Below are positions 9,117-18,553 of a DNA stretch of 64,000 bases, one piece after another. Each line of letters starts with the position of its first letter. Positions within the stretch are counted from its first letter, which is position 1. The position numbers and the translations under genes are program-made. The notes below the pieces were generated by a model, which made no database searches, was not told the DNA's origin, and saw only the letters and a list, made by a program, of their open reading frames with translations. Source of the stretch: Erwinia sp. E_sp_B01_1 (GTDB taxonomy: Bacteria > Pseudomonadota > Gammaproteobacteria > Enterobacterales > Enterobacteriaceae); the NCBI RefSeq assembly GCF_036865545.1, contig NZ_CP142208.1, forward strand, positions 3,100,001-3,164,000, in the 5' to 3' direction.

Positions 9117-9584
9117 TTATTCACGCTTATCGACCGGGATATAGAGTTCAATATCCCACTCGCCGCTTTCCGAGCCGTCATTCAGATAGTGATCGAAAGC
9201 TGGCCCCTCTGCCGGTACATGACCGCTATCAGGTAGCCACTCATCATAAAACTGATACCAGGGTTTGGTGAAATCACCGTCAGTGACGTGGACCCTTACC
9301 ATGGCATAGGTTCCGGCAGGGATTTCAGAAATTAACACGCCTTCGCTGTCATCGGGCAGTTCAAAATCTGTCGGCACACCGATAACCGTATCAATTTCCA
9401 GCTCGTCTTCAGGCATCTCACGCGGGTTGCCGTGATAAACGCTCATCCACGGCCCCATCAGCTGGTGCTTATCAGTCCAGGCGGATAATTTATCAAAGCC
9501 TTCCGGGGCGGTCTTTTCAAACGGACCGACAAGATGAAAACCGGCGACCTTGCTGGCCTCGCGCTGCTCTACTTCAACATTCAT
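9117..9584 (-). CDS. sbmC: DNA gyrase inhibitor SbmC (GyrI-like)
   Basis: A 155-residue protein of the GyrI-like (SRPBCC-fold) family, related to E. coli SbmC/GyrI, which binds gyrase and protects cells from toxins such as microcin B17. Conserved features include VAGFHLVGPFEKT, GVLISEIPAGTYA, FTKPWYQFYDEWL and GEWDIELYIPV. The start is set at 9584: AAGGAG lies 7 bases upstream of that ATG, while the in-frame ATG two codons earlier is only 1 base from it. In E. coli the gene sits between yeeA and dacD, as here except for the inserted dehydrogenase operon. Function is inferred from homology. Confidence 0.9.
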   Translation of the reverse strand: MNVEVEQREASKVAGFHLVGPFEKTAPEGFDKLSAWTDKHQLMGPWMSVYHGNPREMPEDELEIDTVIGVPTDFELPDDSEGVLISEIPAGTYAMVRVHVTDGDFTKPWYQFYDEWLPDSGHVPAEGPAFDHYLNDGSESGEWDIELYIPVDKRE

Positions 9585-9708
9585 CTGCATACTCCTTTTG
9601 GTGATGACCCGATAAAAACATAGAGTCATCAGATTGAGAGATCGAGAAGTTAAAAAGCCTTAATTCAGTTTTGCGAGATCGCCTGCAAAAGCGCCTGGCC
9701 GGTCCCGC

Positions 9709-10878
9709 TTAAAATTTCTGCTTCAGGTAATCGCCAATACGGGTGACAAAACCGGCCTCGTTGACATCCTGCAGGGCAACCAGCGGATAAGAAGCAAGCT
9801 CCTTATCACCGTCGATCAGCTGGATAGATCCCACCTGTTCATGCTGCCTGAGCGGGGCTTCCAGGCTTTTACGATCAATGACATATTTCGCTTTAATCTT
9901 TTTCACTTCCTCACGCGGCAGTGAGAGATAAACGTCTTTGTCGCTGCCAACGGAGACCTGGTGAGGATTGCCATACCAGACATTTTCATGACCGATCTCT
10001 TTTCCGGCATGGAAGAGCTGCACGGTATCGAAATTGTTCTGACCCCAGGTCAGCAGTTTGCGAGCCTGTTCTTCACGCCCTTTAGTACTTTTACCGCCCA
10101 TGACTACGGCAATCAGGCGACGCTGCCCGTCCACGCTGGAGGCGATAATGTTAAAACCGGCACTTTCAGTATGGCCCGTTTTCAGCCCGTCCACATGTAA
10201 AGTCTTGTCCCATAACAAACCGTTACGATTCTGCTGGGTAATACCGTTCCAGGTCAGGGATTTCTCACTGTACATCTGATAAAAATCTGGCTCGCCGGAA
10301 ATGATAGCGCGGGACAACTTCGCCAGATCGCCTGCCGTAGTGTACTGACCCGGCGCATCAAGGCCGTGGACGGTTTCAAAATGGGTATTGGTCAGGTTGA
10401 GTTTCTGTACGTACTGGTTCATCTGTTCGACAAAAGCAGACTGGCTCCCGGCCACATAGTCGGCCAGCGCCACGCAGGCATCATTACCGGAATCGATAAT
10501 CACGCCACGGCTCAAATCCCGCACGGAAACTTTCTCACCCGGCTTAAGGAACATCAGCGAAGAGCCTTTAAATACCGGGTTACCCGCTCCCCATGCATCC
10601 TGCCCAATGGTTACCATGTCATCGCGCGTGATGCGCTTTGCATCAATCGCACGGTCAACCACATAGCCGGTCATCAGCTTGGTAAGGCTGGCAGGGTTGC
10701 GACGCTCATCGGCATTGCCCTGAGTCAGCACCTGGCCGGTGGTGGCATCCATCAATACCCATGACGCGGCATCAATAGCAGGTGCCGTCATCGGAAAGGC
10801 CATCGGATTCTCATCGGCCTGCGCCACGGAGGCAAAAGCCAAAACCACACTAATACTTGCAAGCTGACGCTTCTTCAA
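9709..10878 (-). CDS. dacD: D-alanyl-D-alanine carboxypeptidase DacD (PBP6b)
   Basis: A 389-residue low-molecular-weight penicillin-binding protein that trims the terminal D-Ala from peptidoglycan pentapeptides. It has a signal peptide (MKKRQLASISVVLAFASVAQA), the active-site SLTK tetrad at residues 64-67, SGN at 130-132 and KTG at 233-235, followed by the PBP5-type C-terminal beta-rich domain and a short amphipathic tail (IGDYLKQKF) that would anchor it to the periplasmic face of the inner membrane. Gene order sbmC-dacD-sbcB matches E. coli and separates DacD from DacA/DacC, although the three are alike in sequence. Confidence 0.93.
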   Translation of the reverse strand: MKKRQLASISVVLAFASVAQADENPMAFPMTAPAIDAASWVLMDATTGQVLTQGNADERRNPASLTKLMTGYVVDRAIDAKRITRDDMVTIGQDAWGAGNPVFKGSSLMFLKPGEKVSVRDLSRGVIIDSGNDACVALADYVAGSQSAFVEQMNQYVQKLNLTNTHFETVHGLDAPGQYTTAGDLAKLSRAIISGEPDFYQMYSEKSLTWNGITQQNRNGLLWDKTLHVDGLKTGHTESAGFNIIASSVDGQRRLIAVVMGGKSTKGREEQARKLLTWGQNNFDTVQLFHAGKEIGHENVWYGNPHQVSVGSDKDVYLSLPREEVKKIKAKYVIDRKSLEAPLRQHEQVGSIQLIDGDKELASYPLVALQDVNEAGFVTRIGDYLKQKF

Positions 10879-11140
10879 CGGAACACCCTCAATAATCTGC
10901 TGTGAAAAAAAACCTGCCTGTTGTACGGGATCCGGCGATGATGTGCGTGACTAAATTGCAAGAAAATATTAATTTTCAGCTGATTAGCCAGGCAGGGTTT
11001 TGCCTGTTTTGCTGTGAAACAGAGCCGGACAGGTAAAGAATAATCCTGAAAATTTTACTTTAGGAACTCTAAACCTTGTTCCCCCTGTTTAGTGCTTTAG
11101 TCTTGGCTGACAAAAATTTACGTATGGAGGAAGTTTGATT

Positions 11141-12286
11141 ATGTCAGCCACAAGAGGTTGGTCTACGGAACTGGAAGGATTACGAGGACTCGCTTCGCTT
11201 TGGGTACTGCTCGGCCATATCAGCTTACTGATCCACTGCCACATTCCCCTGCTCTCTTCACCGGGTATAGGTGTGGATCTCTTTATATTACTTTCCGGTT
11301 ACCTCATGGCGAAAAACTACATTGAGCGCCAGCACAAGGAGCCGTGGGAAAGTGCCACAACCGTTAAGAAGTTCTGGATACGTCGCTTCTTCCGTATTGC
11401 GCCTTTGTACTACCTGCTACTGATCATCGCGCTGTTTTATGGCCCCTGGTTCGGTGAGATGCGCGATACCATCGCCCACTTCTATTCCGGCACGGCAACT
11501 GAATCCTCACGCTATACCGACCATTCACTGGCAAATATCCTGACCCACTTCAGCTTCCTGTTTGGTGTGCTGCCTGAGTTTGGATTCAACACGGTATTAC
11601 CAGACTGGAGTATCGGGCTGGAGATGCAGTTCTATCTGCTGTTCCCGTTCATCATGCTGATAACAATGCGTTTCGGCTATGCCGCTTCGCTGATTGGTAT
11701 CATGGCGTTGTGCTGTGTGGGACGTTATGTGCTGGCGGATTACTATGAAGCCTTTGAAATGCCTTCAATGATCCTGATCAAGCTGAACATCTTCCTGTCA
11801 GGCATGTTACTGGCCGAAGCGGTCAGGAAAAAATCCCTGCTTTATATCGCCTTTGCCCTGCTGGGACCGGTAGCCAGCGTTGTGATTGGGCTCGAAGCCA
11901 TCCCGCTGCAAATCGCGATGGAAGTGCTGATGATTTTGGGGATGGCCGCGATCCTGTGGCAGTACGCCGAAGGCAGCCTGATGGCGGGTTTGATCGCGCT
12001 ACCGCGTAAGGTACTGAACAATCGCTTCAGCACCTGGCTGGGTGACGTGTCGTTCTCAGTCTATCTGCTGCACCTGCTGATCGTCATTCCGGCTATCGCT
12101 TTGCTGCTAACGCATACAGGCCTGGGCGCTAAGAGCGATTTGGTCCGCTTTGCCACGGTATGCGTGGTGAGTATCCCGGTGACCTATGCCCTCGCTTCGC
12201 TGCTGTATCGCTTTGTGGAGAAACCTGGGGTGCTGATTGGGAAACGGGTTCTGGCGCCTGTGGCCGTTAGTAAATCTATGGGTTGA
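11141..12286 (+). CDS. Acyltransferase 3 family membrane protein (OafA/YrhL-type)
   Basis: A 381-residue inner-membrane acyltransferase with about ten predicted spans. The N-terminal segment ELEGLRGLASLWVLLGHIS carries the Arg and His of the family's R-X10-H motif, and FWIRRFFRIAPLYYLLL is the conserved second region. Such proteins add acetyl or other acyl groups to surface sugars such as O-antigen, EPS or peptidoglycan. The ATG at 11141 is preferred (GGAGG at 11127-11131); a TTG two codons upstream is possible. It sits between dacD and sbcB, where E. coli has no such gene, so it is likely an insertion. Its acceptor cannot be told from sequence; the surface polysaccharides made in this window are candidates. 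Confidence 0.8.
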   Translation: MSATRGWSTELEGLRGLASLWVLLGHISLLIHCHIPLLSSPGIGVDLFILLSGYLMAKNYIERQHKEPWESATTVKKFWIRRFFRIAPLYYLLLIIALFYGPWFGEMRDTIAHFYSGTATESSRYTDHSLANILTHFSFLFGVLPEFGFNTVLPDWSIGLEMQFYLLFPFIMLITMRFGYAASLIGIMALCCVGRYVLADYYEAFEMPSMILIKLNIFLSGMLLAEAVRKKSLLYIAFALLGPVASVVIGLEAIPLQIAMEVLMILGMAAILWQYAEGSLMAGLIALPRKVLNNRFSTWLGDVSFSVYLLHLLIVIPAIALLLTHTGLGAKSDLVRFATVCVVSIPVTYALASLLYRFVEKPGVLIGKRVLAPVAVSKSMG

Positions 12287-12444
12287 TGGCAGCAAAACCG
12301 GTTAAACGCTTTACAGAATATTTTCATCCGGGGTAAGCACATCGCCTGCCCCAATCACAAACTTCATCCCTCCCTCATAATGGTTTACCATAGTCACATG
12401 TGTTTCCCTCCAGACAGCTAACTCAGCCGTGGATAAAATCGCCA

Positions 12445-13872
12445 GTGAAAGATAACAAGCCGCAACCCACCTTCCTGTTCCATGACTACGAAACCTTTGG
12501 GAAGAGTCCTTCGCTGGACCGGCCCGCGCAGTTTGCCGGGATTCGTACTGATATGGATTTCAACATTATTGGCGAACCGGAAGTGTTCTACTGCAAGCTG
12601 GCGGATGACTATCTGCCCCAGCCGGAAGCGGTAATGATCACCGGGATTACGCCTCAGCTTGCTCAGGCGAAGGGGGTCAGTGAAACGGCTTTTATTAAGC
12701 GTATCCACGCGTTGTTTAGCGAACCCAATACCTGCGTGGTGGGTTACAACAATGTGCGGTTTGATGATGAGGTCACGCGCAATTTGCTGTACCGCAATTT
12801 CTACGATCCTTACGGCTGGAGCTGGCAAAACGGCAACAGCCGCTGGGATTTGCTGGATGTGATGCGGGCCTGTTATGCCCTGCGGCCAGAGGGGATTGAG
12901 TGGCCAGAGAATGATGACGGCTTGCCGAGCTTCCGCCTGGAGCATCTGACCAGGGCCAACGGCGTCTCGCATGAAAATGCTCACGATGCGATGTCTGACG
13001 TTTATGCCACCATCGCGATGGCAAAACTGGTGAAAGAGAAGCAGCCACGGCTGTATGACTTCCTGTTCAGCCATCGCAACAAACAGAAAATCACCACGCT
13101 GATTGATATTCCCCAGATGAAACCGCTGGTGCATATCTCCGGCATGTTCGGCGCGCTGCGGGGTAATACCAGCTGGATTGCACCGCTGGCGTGGCATCCG
13201 GTAAACAAGAATGCCGTGATTACCTGTGATTTAGCCGGTGATATCTCTCCCCTGCTTGAGCTGGATGCGGATACCCTGCGTGAACGTCTTTATACCCGTC
13301 GCGATGAACTGGGTGATAACGCGCCAGTGCCGGTGAAATTAATGCACATCAACAAGTGCCCGGTGGTTGCGCCTGCCAGTACGCTTCGTCCGGAAGATGC
13401 CGAACGTCTGGGAATCGACCGTCAGCGCTGCCTGGATAATCTGGCTCTGCTGCGTCAGCATCCGGAAGTGCGGGAGAAAGTGGTGGCGGTGTTTGCCGAA
13501 GCCGAACCTTTTGCCGGTTCCGACGACGTTGATGCTCAGCTCTATGATGGCTTTTTCAGCGATGCTGACCGCAATGCTATGAACATTATTCAGCAGACCA
13601 TTCCTGAGAATTTACCGGCCCTGGGGCTGACCTACAACGATGCCCGTATTGAGAAGTTACTGTTCCGCTATCGTGCCCGCAACTTCCCTGGCACGCTGGA
13701 CGAAGTAGAGCAGAAGCGCTGGCTGCAACACCGTCGCGACGTTCTGAACCCTGAACGGGTACAGAGCTATGTGCAGGAGCTGGAGATGCTGTTCAATCAG
13801 TATGAAGGGGACCAGGCGAAAATGAATCAGCTGAAGGCACTGTTCGATTACGCTCGCGAGCTGGTTTCCTGA
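12445..13872 (+). CDS. sbcB: Exodeoxyribonuclease I (SbcB)
   Basis: A 3'-5' single-strand DNA exonuclease of the DEDDh superfamily, acting in recombination and mismatch repair. The first catalytic motif is FHDYETFGKSP, with later conserved blocks YNNVRFDDEVTRNL, SRWDLLDVMRACYALRPEG and HENAHDAMSDVYATIAMA (which holds the catalytic His and Asp), then the SH3-like and C-terminal domains. Starting from the GTG at 12445 gives 475 residues, the E. coli length; a GTG at 12400 is also in frame and would add 15 unlike residues. The ribosome site is weak for either. The following terminator is shared with plaP. Confidence 0.93.
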   Translation: MKDNKPQPTFLFHDYETFGKSPSLDRPAQFAGIRTDMDFNIIGEPEVFYCKLADDYLPQPEAVMITGITPQLAQAKGVSETAFIKRIHALFSEPNTCVVGYNNVRFDDEVTRNLLYRNFYDPYGWSWQNGNSRWDLLDVMRACYALRPEGIEWPENDDGLPSFRLEHLTRANGVSHENAHDAMSDVYATIAMAKLVKEKQPRLYDFLFSHRNKQKITTLIDIPQMKPLVHISGMFGALRGNTSWIAPLAWHPVNKNAVITCDLAGDISPLLELDADTLRERLYTRRDELGDNAPVPVKLMHINKCPVVAPASTLRPEDAERLGIDRQRCLDNLALLRQHPEVREKVVAVFAEAEPFAGSDDVDAQLYDGFFSDADRNAMNIIQQTIPENLPALGLTYNDARIEKLLFRYRARNFPGTLDEVEQKRWLQHRRDVLNPERVQSYVQELEMLFNQYEGDQAKMNQLKALFDYARELVS

Positions 13873-13878
13873 GATCAA

Positions 13879-13902
13879 AAAAGGGCGCCGGAGCGCCCTT
13901 TT
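13879..13902. terminator. Bidirectional terminator between sbcB and plaP
   Basis: A 10-base-pair stem (AAAAGGGCGC / GCGCCCTTTT) with loop CGGA is flanked by A and T runs on both sides. It starts 7 bases after sbcB and ends 18 bases before the converging plaP stop, so it can end both transcripts. Confidence 0.9.
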
Positions 13903-13920
13903 CTTTTGCAGCCAGCGGCA

Positions 13921-15276
13921 TTACATCGGTTCTTCAGTACACTGCGGAACCGGATTGCGGAAGCTACGGGTTACAAAGGCCAGATAGATCAGACCAATTG
14001 TTCCCCAGACCAGACCCAGAATCATCGAACTCTCTTCCAGGTTGATCCACAAGGCTCCCACGGTCAGCGCGCCACACAGCGGCAACAGCAGGAAGTTGAT
14101 GTTGTCTTTAAGCGACTTGTTACGCCCTTCACGGATCCAGAACTGCGAGATAACCGACAGGTTCACGAAGGTAAAGGCCACCAGCGCGCCGAAGTTAATC
14201 AACGCAGTAGCGGTAACCAGATCCATGGTAATAGAGGAGAGCGCAATCACGCCCACCAGCACCACGTTCAGTGCCGGGGTACGCCACTTCGGATGGATGT
14301 AGCCGAAGAAACGCTCCGGGAACACGCCATCACGGCCCATCACATACATCAGACGGGAAACGCCAGCGTGCGCTGCCATTCCTGATGCCAGTACGGTCAC
14401 ACAGGAGAAGATCAGAATGCCAAACTGGAAGGCTTTGCCCGCCACGTAAAGCATGATTTCTGGCTGTGATGCATCCGGATCTTTAAAGCGTGAGATGTCC
14501 GGGAAGTAAAGCTGCAGGAAGTAAGAAACCACCACAAAAATCACCCCGCCGATCAGCGCCGTCAGGAAGATTGCTTTAGGAATAACGCGTTCAGCGTCTT
14601 TGGTCTCTTCCGACAGCGAGCTGATGCCATCGAAGCCGAGGAACGAGAAGCAGAGGATCGTCGCACCGGTTATCATCGGCACTACGTGAGCATTCTCAGA
14701 CCAGAATGGCTTGCTGCTGACCAGGGTACCGGCACCTTCGCCGTGCGCCACGCCATACACCACCATCCCCATGATCACCACCATCACTGCAACCTGCAGC
14801 ACGACGATCACGCTGTTGAAGTTAGCCACGGTTTTAATGCCTTTCAGGTTGGAGAGGGTCATAAACCCGACCAGCAGAACGACAAAGATCCAGGAAGGGA
14901 TGCCCGGCACCAAAGCTTCAAAATAAATTTTTGCCAGCAGAATGTTGATCATCGGCATGAACAGGTAGTCCAGCAGTGATGACCAGCCAACCATAAAGCC
15001 TACGTGCGGGCTGATGGCTTTCTGAGCATAGGTATAGGCCGAACCCGCAGAGGGGAAGCGACGGACCAGCTTGCCATAACTCAGCGCTGTAAACAGGATC
15101 GCGACCAATGCAAAGGCATAAGCTGTAGCTACGTGACCATCGGTCAGGCCAGAGACAATGCCAAAGGTATCAAACAGGGTCATTGGCTGCATATAAGCCA
15201 GGCCCATCATGACCACAGGCAGAAGTGTCAGCGATTTTTTCAGATGCGGACGAGCAACTTGAGGATTATGCGACAT
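13921..15276 (-). CDS. plaP: Putrescine importer PlaP (YeeF)
   Basis: A 451-residue amino acid-polyamine-organocation (APC) family permease with about twelve membrane spans. It is nearly collinear with E. coli PlaP, a low-affinity putrescine importer linked to surface motility, with blocks [38 protein letters not shown] and [19 protein letters not shown]. The genomic place after sbcB is the E. coli place. Here it is followed upstream by puuE and puuA, which break down putrescine, so import and catabolism genes now sit together. The roughly 320-base upstream region contains hairpin-forming repeats and a terminator for puuE. Substrate is inferred from the ortholog. Confidence 0.93.
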   Translation of the reverse strand: MSHNPQVARPHLKKSLTLLPVVMMGLAYMQPMTLFDTFGIVSGLTDGHVATAYAFALVAILFTALSYGKLVRRFPSAGSAYTYAQKAISPHVGFMVGWSSLLDYLFMPMINILLAKIYFEALVPGIPSWIFVVLLVGFMTLSNLKGIKTVANFNSVIVVLQVAVMVVIMGMVVYGVAHGEGAGTLVSSKPFWSENAHVVPMITGATILCFSFLGFDGISSLSEETKDAERVIPKAIFLTALIGGVIFVVVSYFLQLYFPDISRFKDPDASQPEIMLYVAGKAFQFGILIFSCVTVLASGMAAHAGVSRLMYVMGRDGVFPERFFGYIHPKWRTPALNVVLVGVIALSSITMDLVTATALINFGALVAFTFVNLSVISQFWIREGRNKSLKDNINFLLLPLCGALTVGALWINLEESSMILGLVWGTIGLIYLAFVTRSFRNPVPQCTEEPM

Positions 15277-15560
15277 GATTCAGCCTCCCCATAGCGTCAA
15301 CCGATCTGGGTTGAACCACAGGGAAACTTCGCATGATGCGAACGTTTTTCTTTTTGGGGGTAGTAAAGGACAGGCAGGCAGGCGTGAGGGTATTACCCGC
15401 AGTGGCGCCGTAGTCATCACGCTGGCGAATACCCGCGTGCACTGGAGTGATAAAGTGTTGCCCCATCGTTGTAATCCTCAACATAGCACGTCCGTGCGTG
15501 CTAAAAGCGTGTATCTATCCGGTTCTGGACCGGCCTCTTAAATGCGAATGTGTTTGCTGC
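15277..15560 (-). other. plaP upstream region with inverted repeats, no gene
   Basis: No convincing gene is present. Visible structure includes the inverted repeat AGCACG-TCCGTG-CGTGCT at 15485-15502, the hairpin CCGGT-TCTGG-ACCGG at 15519-15533, and a longer-range pair GGGTATT (15388-15394) with AATACCC (15428-15434). The plaP promoter and any leader structure should lie here, but no clear -35/-10 pair can be named. Confidence 0.5.
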
Positions 15561-15590
15561 AAAAAAATAACCGGCGCGTTAGCGACGGTT
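15561..15590 (-). terminator. Intrinsic terminator downstream of puuE
   Basis: On the minus strand a stem (AACCG, CGC / GCG, CGGTT with one mismatch and loop TAAC; 15569-15590) is followed by seven T residues (15561-15567 as A on the plus strand). It begins 8 bases after the puuE stop. Confidence 0.8.
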
Positions 15591-15597
15591 AGTTCTC

Positions 15598-16896
15598 TCA
15601 TTTTGCAGGGCGCATATTTTGCACCAAACCGAGGGAGGAAGACAAGAGGTTAAGGCCTTCAGTGACAATTTCTTTGCTTGCGGTCAATGGGATAAGGAAA
15701 CGGATCACATTTGCCCGCACGCCGCAGGAGAGTAAAACCAGCCCCTGGCGGCCCGCTTCCTGCACCAGCGCCTGAGTCAGCGCTTTGTCGGGTCGGGTAC
15801 GATCGCGTGCTTCCACCAGCTCCATTGCCACCATCGCTCCAGTGCCGCGGATATCACCAATGCAGTCGAACTCTTCGGCCAGTTGTGCCAGCGCCGTTTT
15901 CAGCCACTCTCCCTGCTGGCAGGCTTTTTCGTTGAGCTGCTCTTCTTCGATAATCGCTAATACGGCCAGCGCGGCGGCAATGCCAATGGGCGATCCGGCA
16001 TAGGTGCCCCCCAGGCCGCCAGCCTGGGCACGTTGCATCAGGGATTTACGTCCAACCAGCGCCGACAGCGGGAATCCCCCCGCCAGACTCTTCGCCATAG
16101 TGATCAGATCGGGTTCAACGCCACTGTGCTCAATGGCGAACGTTTTCCCCGTGCGGCAAAAGCCACTCTGAATCTCATCGGCAATCAGCACAATGCCATG
16201 CTCATCACAGACTTTACGCAACTGGCGCAGGAAGGAGGCTGGCGCCGCATAAAAGCCCCCTTCTCCCTGCACCGGCTCGATAATTATGGCGGCCACATCA
16301 TCCGGTGAGACATCTGCAGCAAAAATTCCCTGTAGCGAAGCCAGCGACTGCGTTTCACCGATCCCCAGATAGTCTGAAGGATAAGGCGCATGAAAGATGC
16401 CTGCCGGGAAAGGACCATAGCCTTTTTTATAGGGCTGGACTTTGCCGGTCAGTGCCATTCCCAGCAAGGTCCGCCCATGAAAACCCCCACGAAAAGCGAT
16501 GATTGCGCTGCGTCCAGTGGCGATACGCGCGACTTTAATGGCATTTTCAACCGCTTCTGCTCCGGTAGACATCAGTAGGGTTTGTGTGGGTTCGGCAATG
16601 GGCACCAGCGCGTTGAGTTTTTCCGCCAGCTCCACGTACCCCCCGTAAGGGGTGACCTGAAAACAGGGATGGGTGAAACACTCCAGCTGGGCGGCCACCG
16701 CCTGGATCACTTTCGGATGATTATGCCCGGTGTTAACTACGGCAATGCCGGAAGCAAAATCAATATAGCGTTTGCCTTCCACATCCCAGAGTTCCGCGTT
16801 CAGTGCTTTCTGCACATAAACCTGGAGTGAACTGCCCACGCCTGGCGTGACGGCAGCTTCACGTCTCGCCTGCCATTGCTGGTTAGTTTGCGTCAT
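15598..16896 (-). CDS. puuE: 4-aminobutyrate aminotransferase PuuE
   Basis: A 432-residue class-III pyridoxal-phosphate aminotransferase that passes the amino group of GABA to 2-oxoglutarate, giving succinate semialdehyde, the last putrescine-specific step of the Puu pathway. Conserved features are STGAEAVENAIKVARIATGRSAI, FRGGFHGRTLLGMALTGK, IADEIQSGFCRTG (cofactor Asp) and the Schiff-base lysine in LITMAKSLAGGFP, at residue 269. It lies 11 bases after puuA, so the two form a transcription unit. A GabT paralogue elsewhere cannot be excluded by sequence alone; the position beside puuA favours PuuE. Confidence 0.9.
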   Translation of the reverse strand: MTQTNQQWQARREAAVTPGVGSSLQVYVQKALNAELWDVEGKRYIDFASGIAVVNTGHNHPKVIQAVAAQLECFTHPCFQVTPYGGYVELAEKLNALVPIAEPTQTLLMSTGAEAVENAIKVARIATGRSAIIAFRGGFHGRTLLGMALTGKVQPYKKGYGPFPAGIFHAPYPSDYLGIGETQSLASLQGIFAADVSPDDVAAIIIEPVQGEGGFYAAPASFLRQLRKVCDEHGIVLIADEIQSGFCRTGKTFAIEHSGVEPDLITMAKSLAGGFPLSALVGRKSLMQRAQAGGLGGTYAGSPIGIAAALAVLAIIEEEQLNEKACQQGEWLKTALAQLAEEFDCIGDIRGTGAMVAMELVEARDRTRPDKALTQALVQEAGRQGLVLLSCGVRANVIRFLIPLTASKEIVTEGLNLLSSSLGLVQNMRPAK

Positions 16897-16907
16897 TGTG
16901 GCCTCCC

Positions 16908-18323
16908 TCAGGCGTTTTTCAGCATCCAGTCGATTTCTGTAGCGGTAATAAGGCGCTCGAAATGCATCAGCTCATGGTGTTTACAGCTATGCCAGACGAA
17001 GCCAAACCGCTCGCCAAGGAGTTTCTGTAATGCATAACTCTGCTCAAACTCATACAGAGCATCGCTCTGGCGGATGGGCAGCGGGTTCCCCTCCGCTTCA
17101 TGGCCGTTACCTTTTACCGCAGGCGGCAAGGGCAGCTGGTTATCCATACCGTGCAGCATTCCCGCAAGAATCGCTGACATCACCAGGTAGGGATTCGCAT
17201 CGGCGCCCGCAACCCGGTATTCAATGCGATGGTTATCGATGTCGCCACAGGGAATACGCAGGGCAACCGTGCGGTTGTTATGTCCCCACGATGCCTGGAG
17301 CGGCACAAAGGCATCCGGTAAAAAACGGCGGTAGGCATTCACGTTGGGCGCCAGCAGCGCCATGGAAGCCGGCATCAGGTTGATCATGCCCGCCAGCGTT
17401 CGCTTAAGTAACGGCGAATCGCTGCCATCATCGCAGGCAAAAGCGTTGTGGTCTGCGGCATCCAGCATACTGATATGCACATGCATACCGCTTCCGGCGT
17501 ACTCTTCATAAGGCTTGGCCATAAAGGTGGCGGTCATGCCGTGATTTTCCGCCACCTGCCGCACCAGACGCTTGAGCTGGATGGCATGGTCGCAGGCGCT
17601 GAGGACGTTACGGGTATGGTGGAGATTGATCTCAAACTGGCCCGGAGAAGCTTCAGCCAGCGCCCCGTCGGCAGGGATGCCCTGCAGTTTCGCCAGCCGG
17701 TCAATCTCGCTCAGCACCTCAGAGAAGCGATCGAGATTATCCACCGAATAGACCTGGCTTTGCATATTACGCTCGTCGCTGCCCGGCGCGCACGGTGGCT
17801 GAATATAGCCCTCTGCATCACGCTTTTTATCGACCAGATAGAACTCCAGCTCTACCGCTACCACAGGGAACAGCCCTCGATTACGCAACTGTTGCCAGAG
17901 GTGATTGAGTACGTTCCGGGGTTCAACGTCAAAGGGAGTACCATCTTGATTGCGCATGGTCAGAAGCACCTGCGCCAGATGTTGAGGGTCTGCTGCTGAG
18001 GGTATCAGGGTTCCTTCTATGGGATAACAAATGTTGTCAGGCTCTCCCAGTGCCTGGCCTAAACCCGCTTCTTCTACGGTATTGCCGAGGATGTCCATTG
18101 CATACACTGAAGCGGGGAAATAACAGCCTTTTTGGAGTTTTAGCAGACTGCCGAAGGGGATACGTTTACCGCGAAAGACACCATTGAGATCGTTAAGCAG
18201 GATGTCGACATATTGCGTTTCAGGATGGCGTTCCAGATAAGCGTGCACTTCATGCTGGAACGCGCTGGTTCGTTTCTCTTCACTGTGTCTCGTGAAGTCT
18301 TCTACTTCGACAATATTTGTCAT
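16908..18323 (-). CDS. puuA: Gamma-glutamylputrescine synthetase PuuA
   Basis: A 471-residue glutamine synthetase-fold enzyme that ligates glutamate to putrescine using ATP, the first committed step of the Puu pathway. Key blocks are VELEFYLVDKKRD (metal-binding Glu), ADGALAEASPGQFEINLHHT, EYAGSGMHVHISMLDA and RIPCGDIDNHRIEYRVAGADANPYL. Length is the same as in E. coli PuuA within one residue. The start at 18323 has AGGCGGGCAGTATC just upstream. It is divergent from puuD, with about 230 bases between the two starts that hold PuuR-like sites, and its stop is 11 bases from puuE. Confidence 0.95.
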   Translation of the reverse strand: MTNIVEVEDFTRHSEEKRTSAFQHEVHAYLERHPETQYVDILLNDLNGVFRGKRIPFGSLLKLQKGCYFPASVYAMDILGNTVEEAGLGQALGEPDNICYPIEGTLIPSAADPQHLAQVLLTMRNQDGTPFDVEPRNVLNHLWQQLRNRGLFPVVAVELEFYLVDKKRDAEGYIQPPCAPGSDERNMQSQVYSVDNLDRFSEVLSEIDRLAKLQGIPADGALAEASPGQFEINLHHTRNVLSACDHAIQLKRLVRQVAENHGMTATFMAKPYEEYAGSGMHVHISMLDAADHNAFACDDGSDSPLLKRTLAGMINLMPASMALLAPNVNAYRRFLPDAFVPLQASWGHNNRTVALRIPCGDIDNHRIEYRVAGADANPYLVMSAILAGMLHGMDNQLPLPPAVKGNGHEAEGNPLPIRQSDALYEFEQSYALQKLLGERFGFVWHSCKHHELMHFERLITATEIDWMLKNA

Positions 18324-18448
18324 GATACTGCCCGCCTTTGTCCGGTTAGTGATGAGCGTTGCTCAAAATAACAGCCACATTCCTAACATAGCGCCAACAC
18401 AAAAAGTGTGCAAATGTTACATTCAAGTTTATTTTGCGACCAATTCCG

Positions 18449-18463
18449 TTTGAATATTGTGCA
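18449..18463 (+). promoter_or_regulatory. Weak candidate PuuR box C
   Basis: TTTGAATATTGTGCA shares the ATATTG-N-N-CA core with the two stronger sites downstream and the same orientation. It starts 31 bases before box A, about three helical turns. It matches the published E. coli PuuR site AAAATATAATGAACA only partly, so this is the least certain of the three. Confidence 0.3.
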
Positions 18464-18479
18464 GTCGGTTGCTAGATTG

Positions 18480-18494
18480 AAAATATATTGCACA
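18480..18494 (+). promoter_or_regulatory. Candidate PuuR operator box A
   Basis: AAAATATATTGCACA agrees with the E. coli PuuR recognition sequence AAAATATAATGAACA at 13 of 15 positions. It lies in the divergent puuA/puuD region, 60-74 bases upstream of puuD, as expected for autoregulated control by the PuuR repressor encoded two genes on. Confidence 0.6.
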
Positions 18495-18521
18495 AAAATG
18501 CGTCTCAGGTGCCTTTTCCGG

Positions 18522-18536
18522 TTGATATATTGAACA
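18522..18536 (+). promoter_or_regulatory. Candidate PuuR operator box B
   Basis: TTGATATATTGAACA matches the E. coli PuuR site at 11 of 15 positions, including the whole TGAACA end. It is 42 bases from box A (four helical turns, same face) and ends 17 bases before the puuD start codon, so a bound repressor would block transcription. Confidence 0.55.
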
Positions 18537-18553
18537 GGTGGGTAAGGGGAAAG

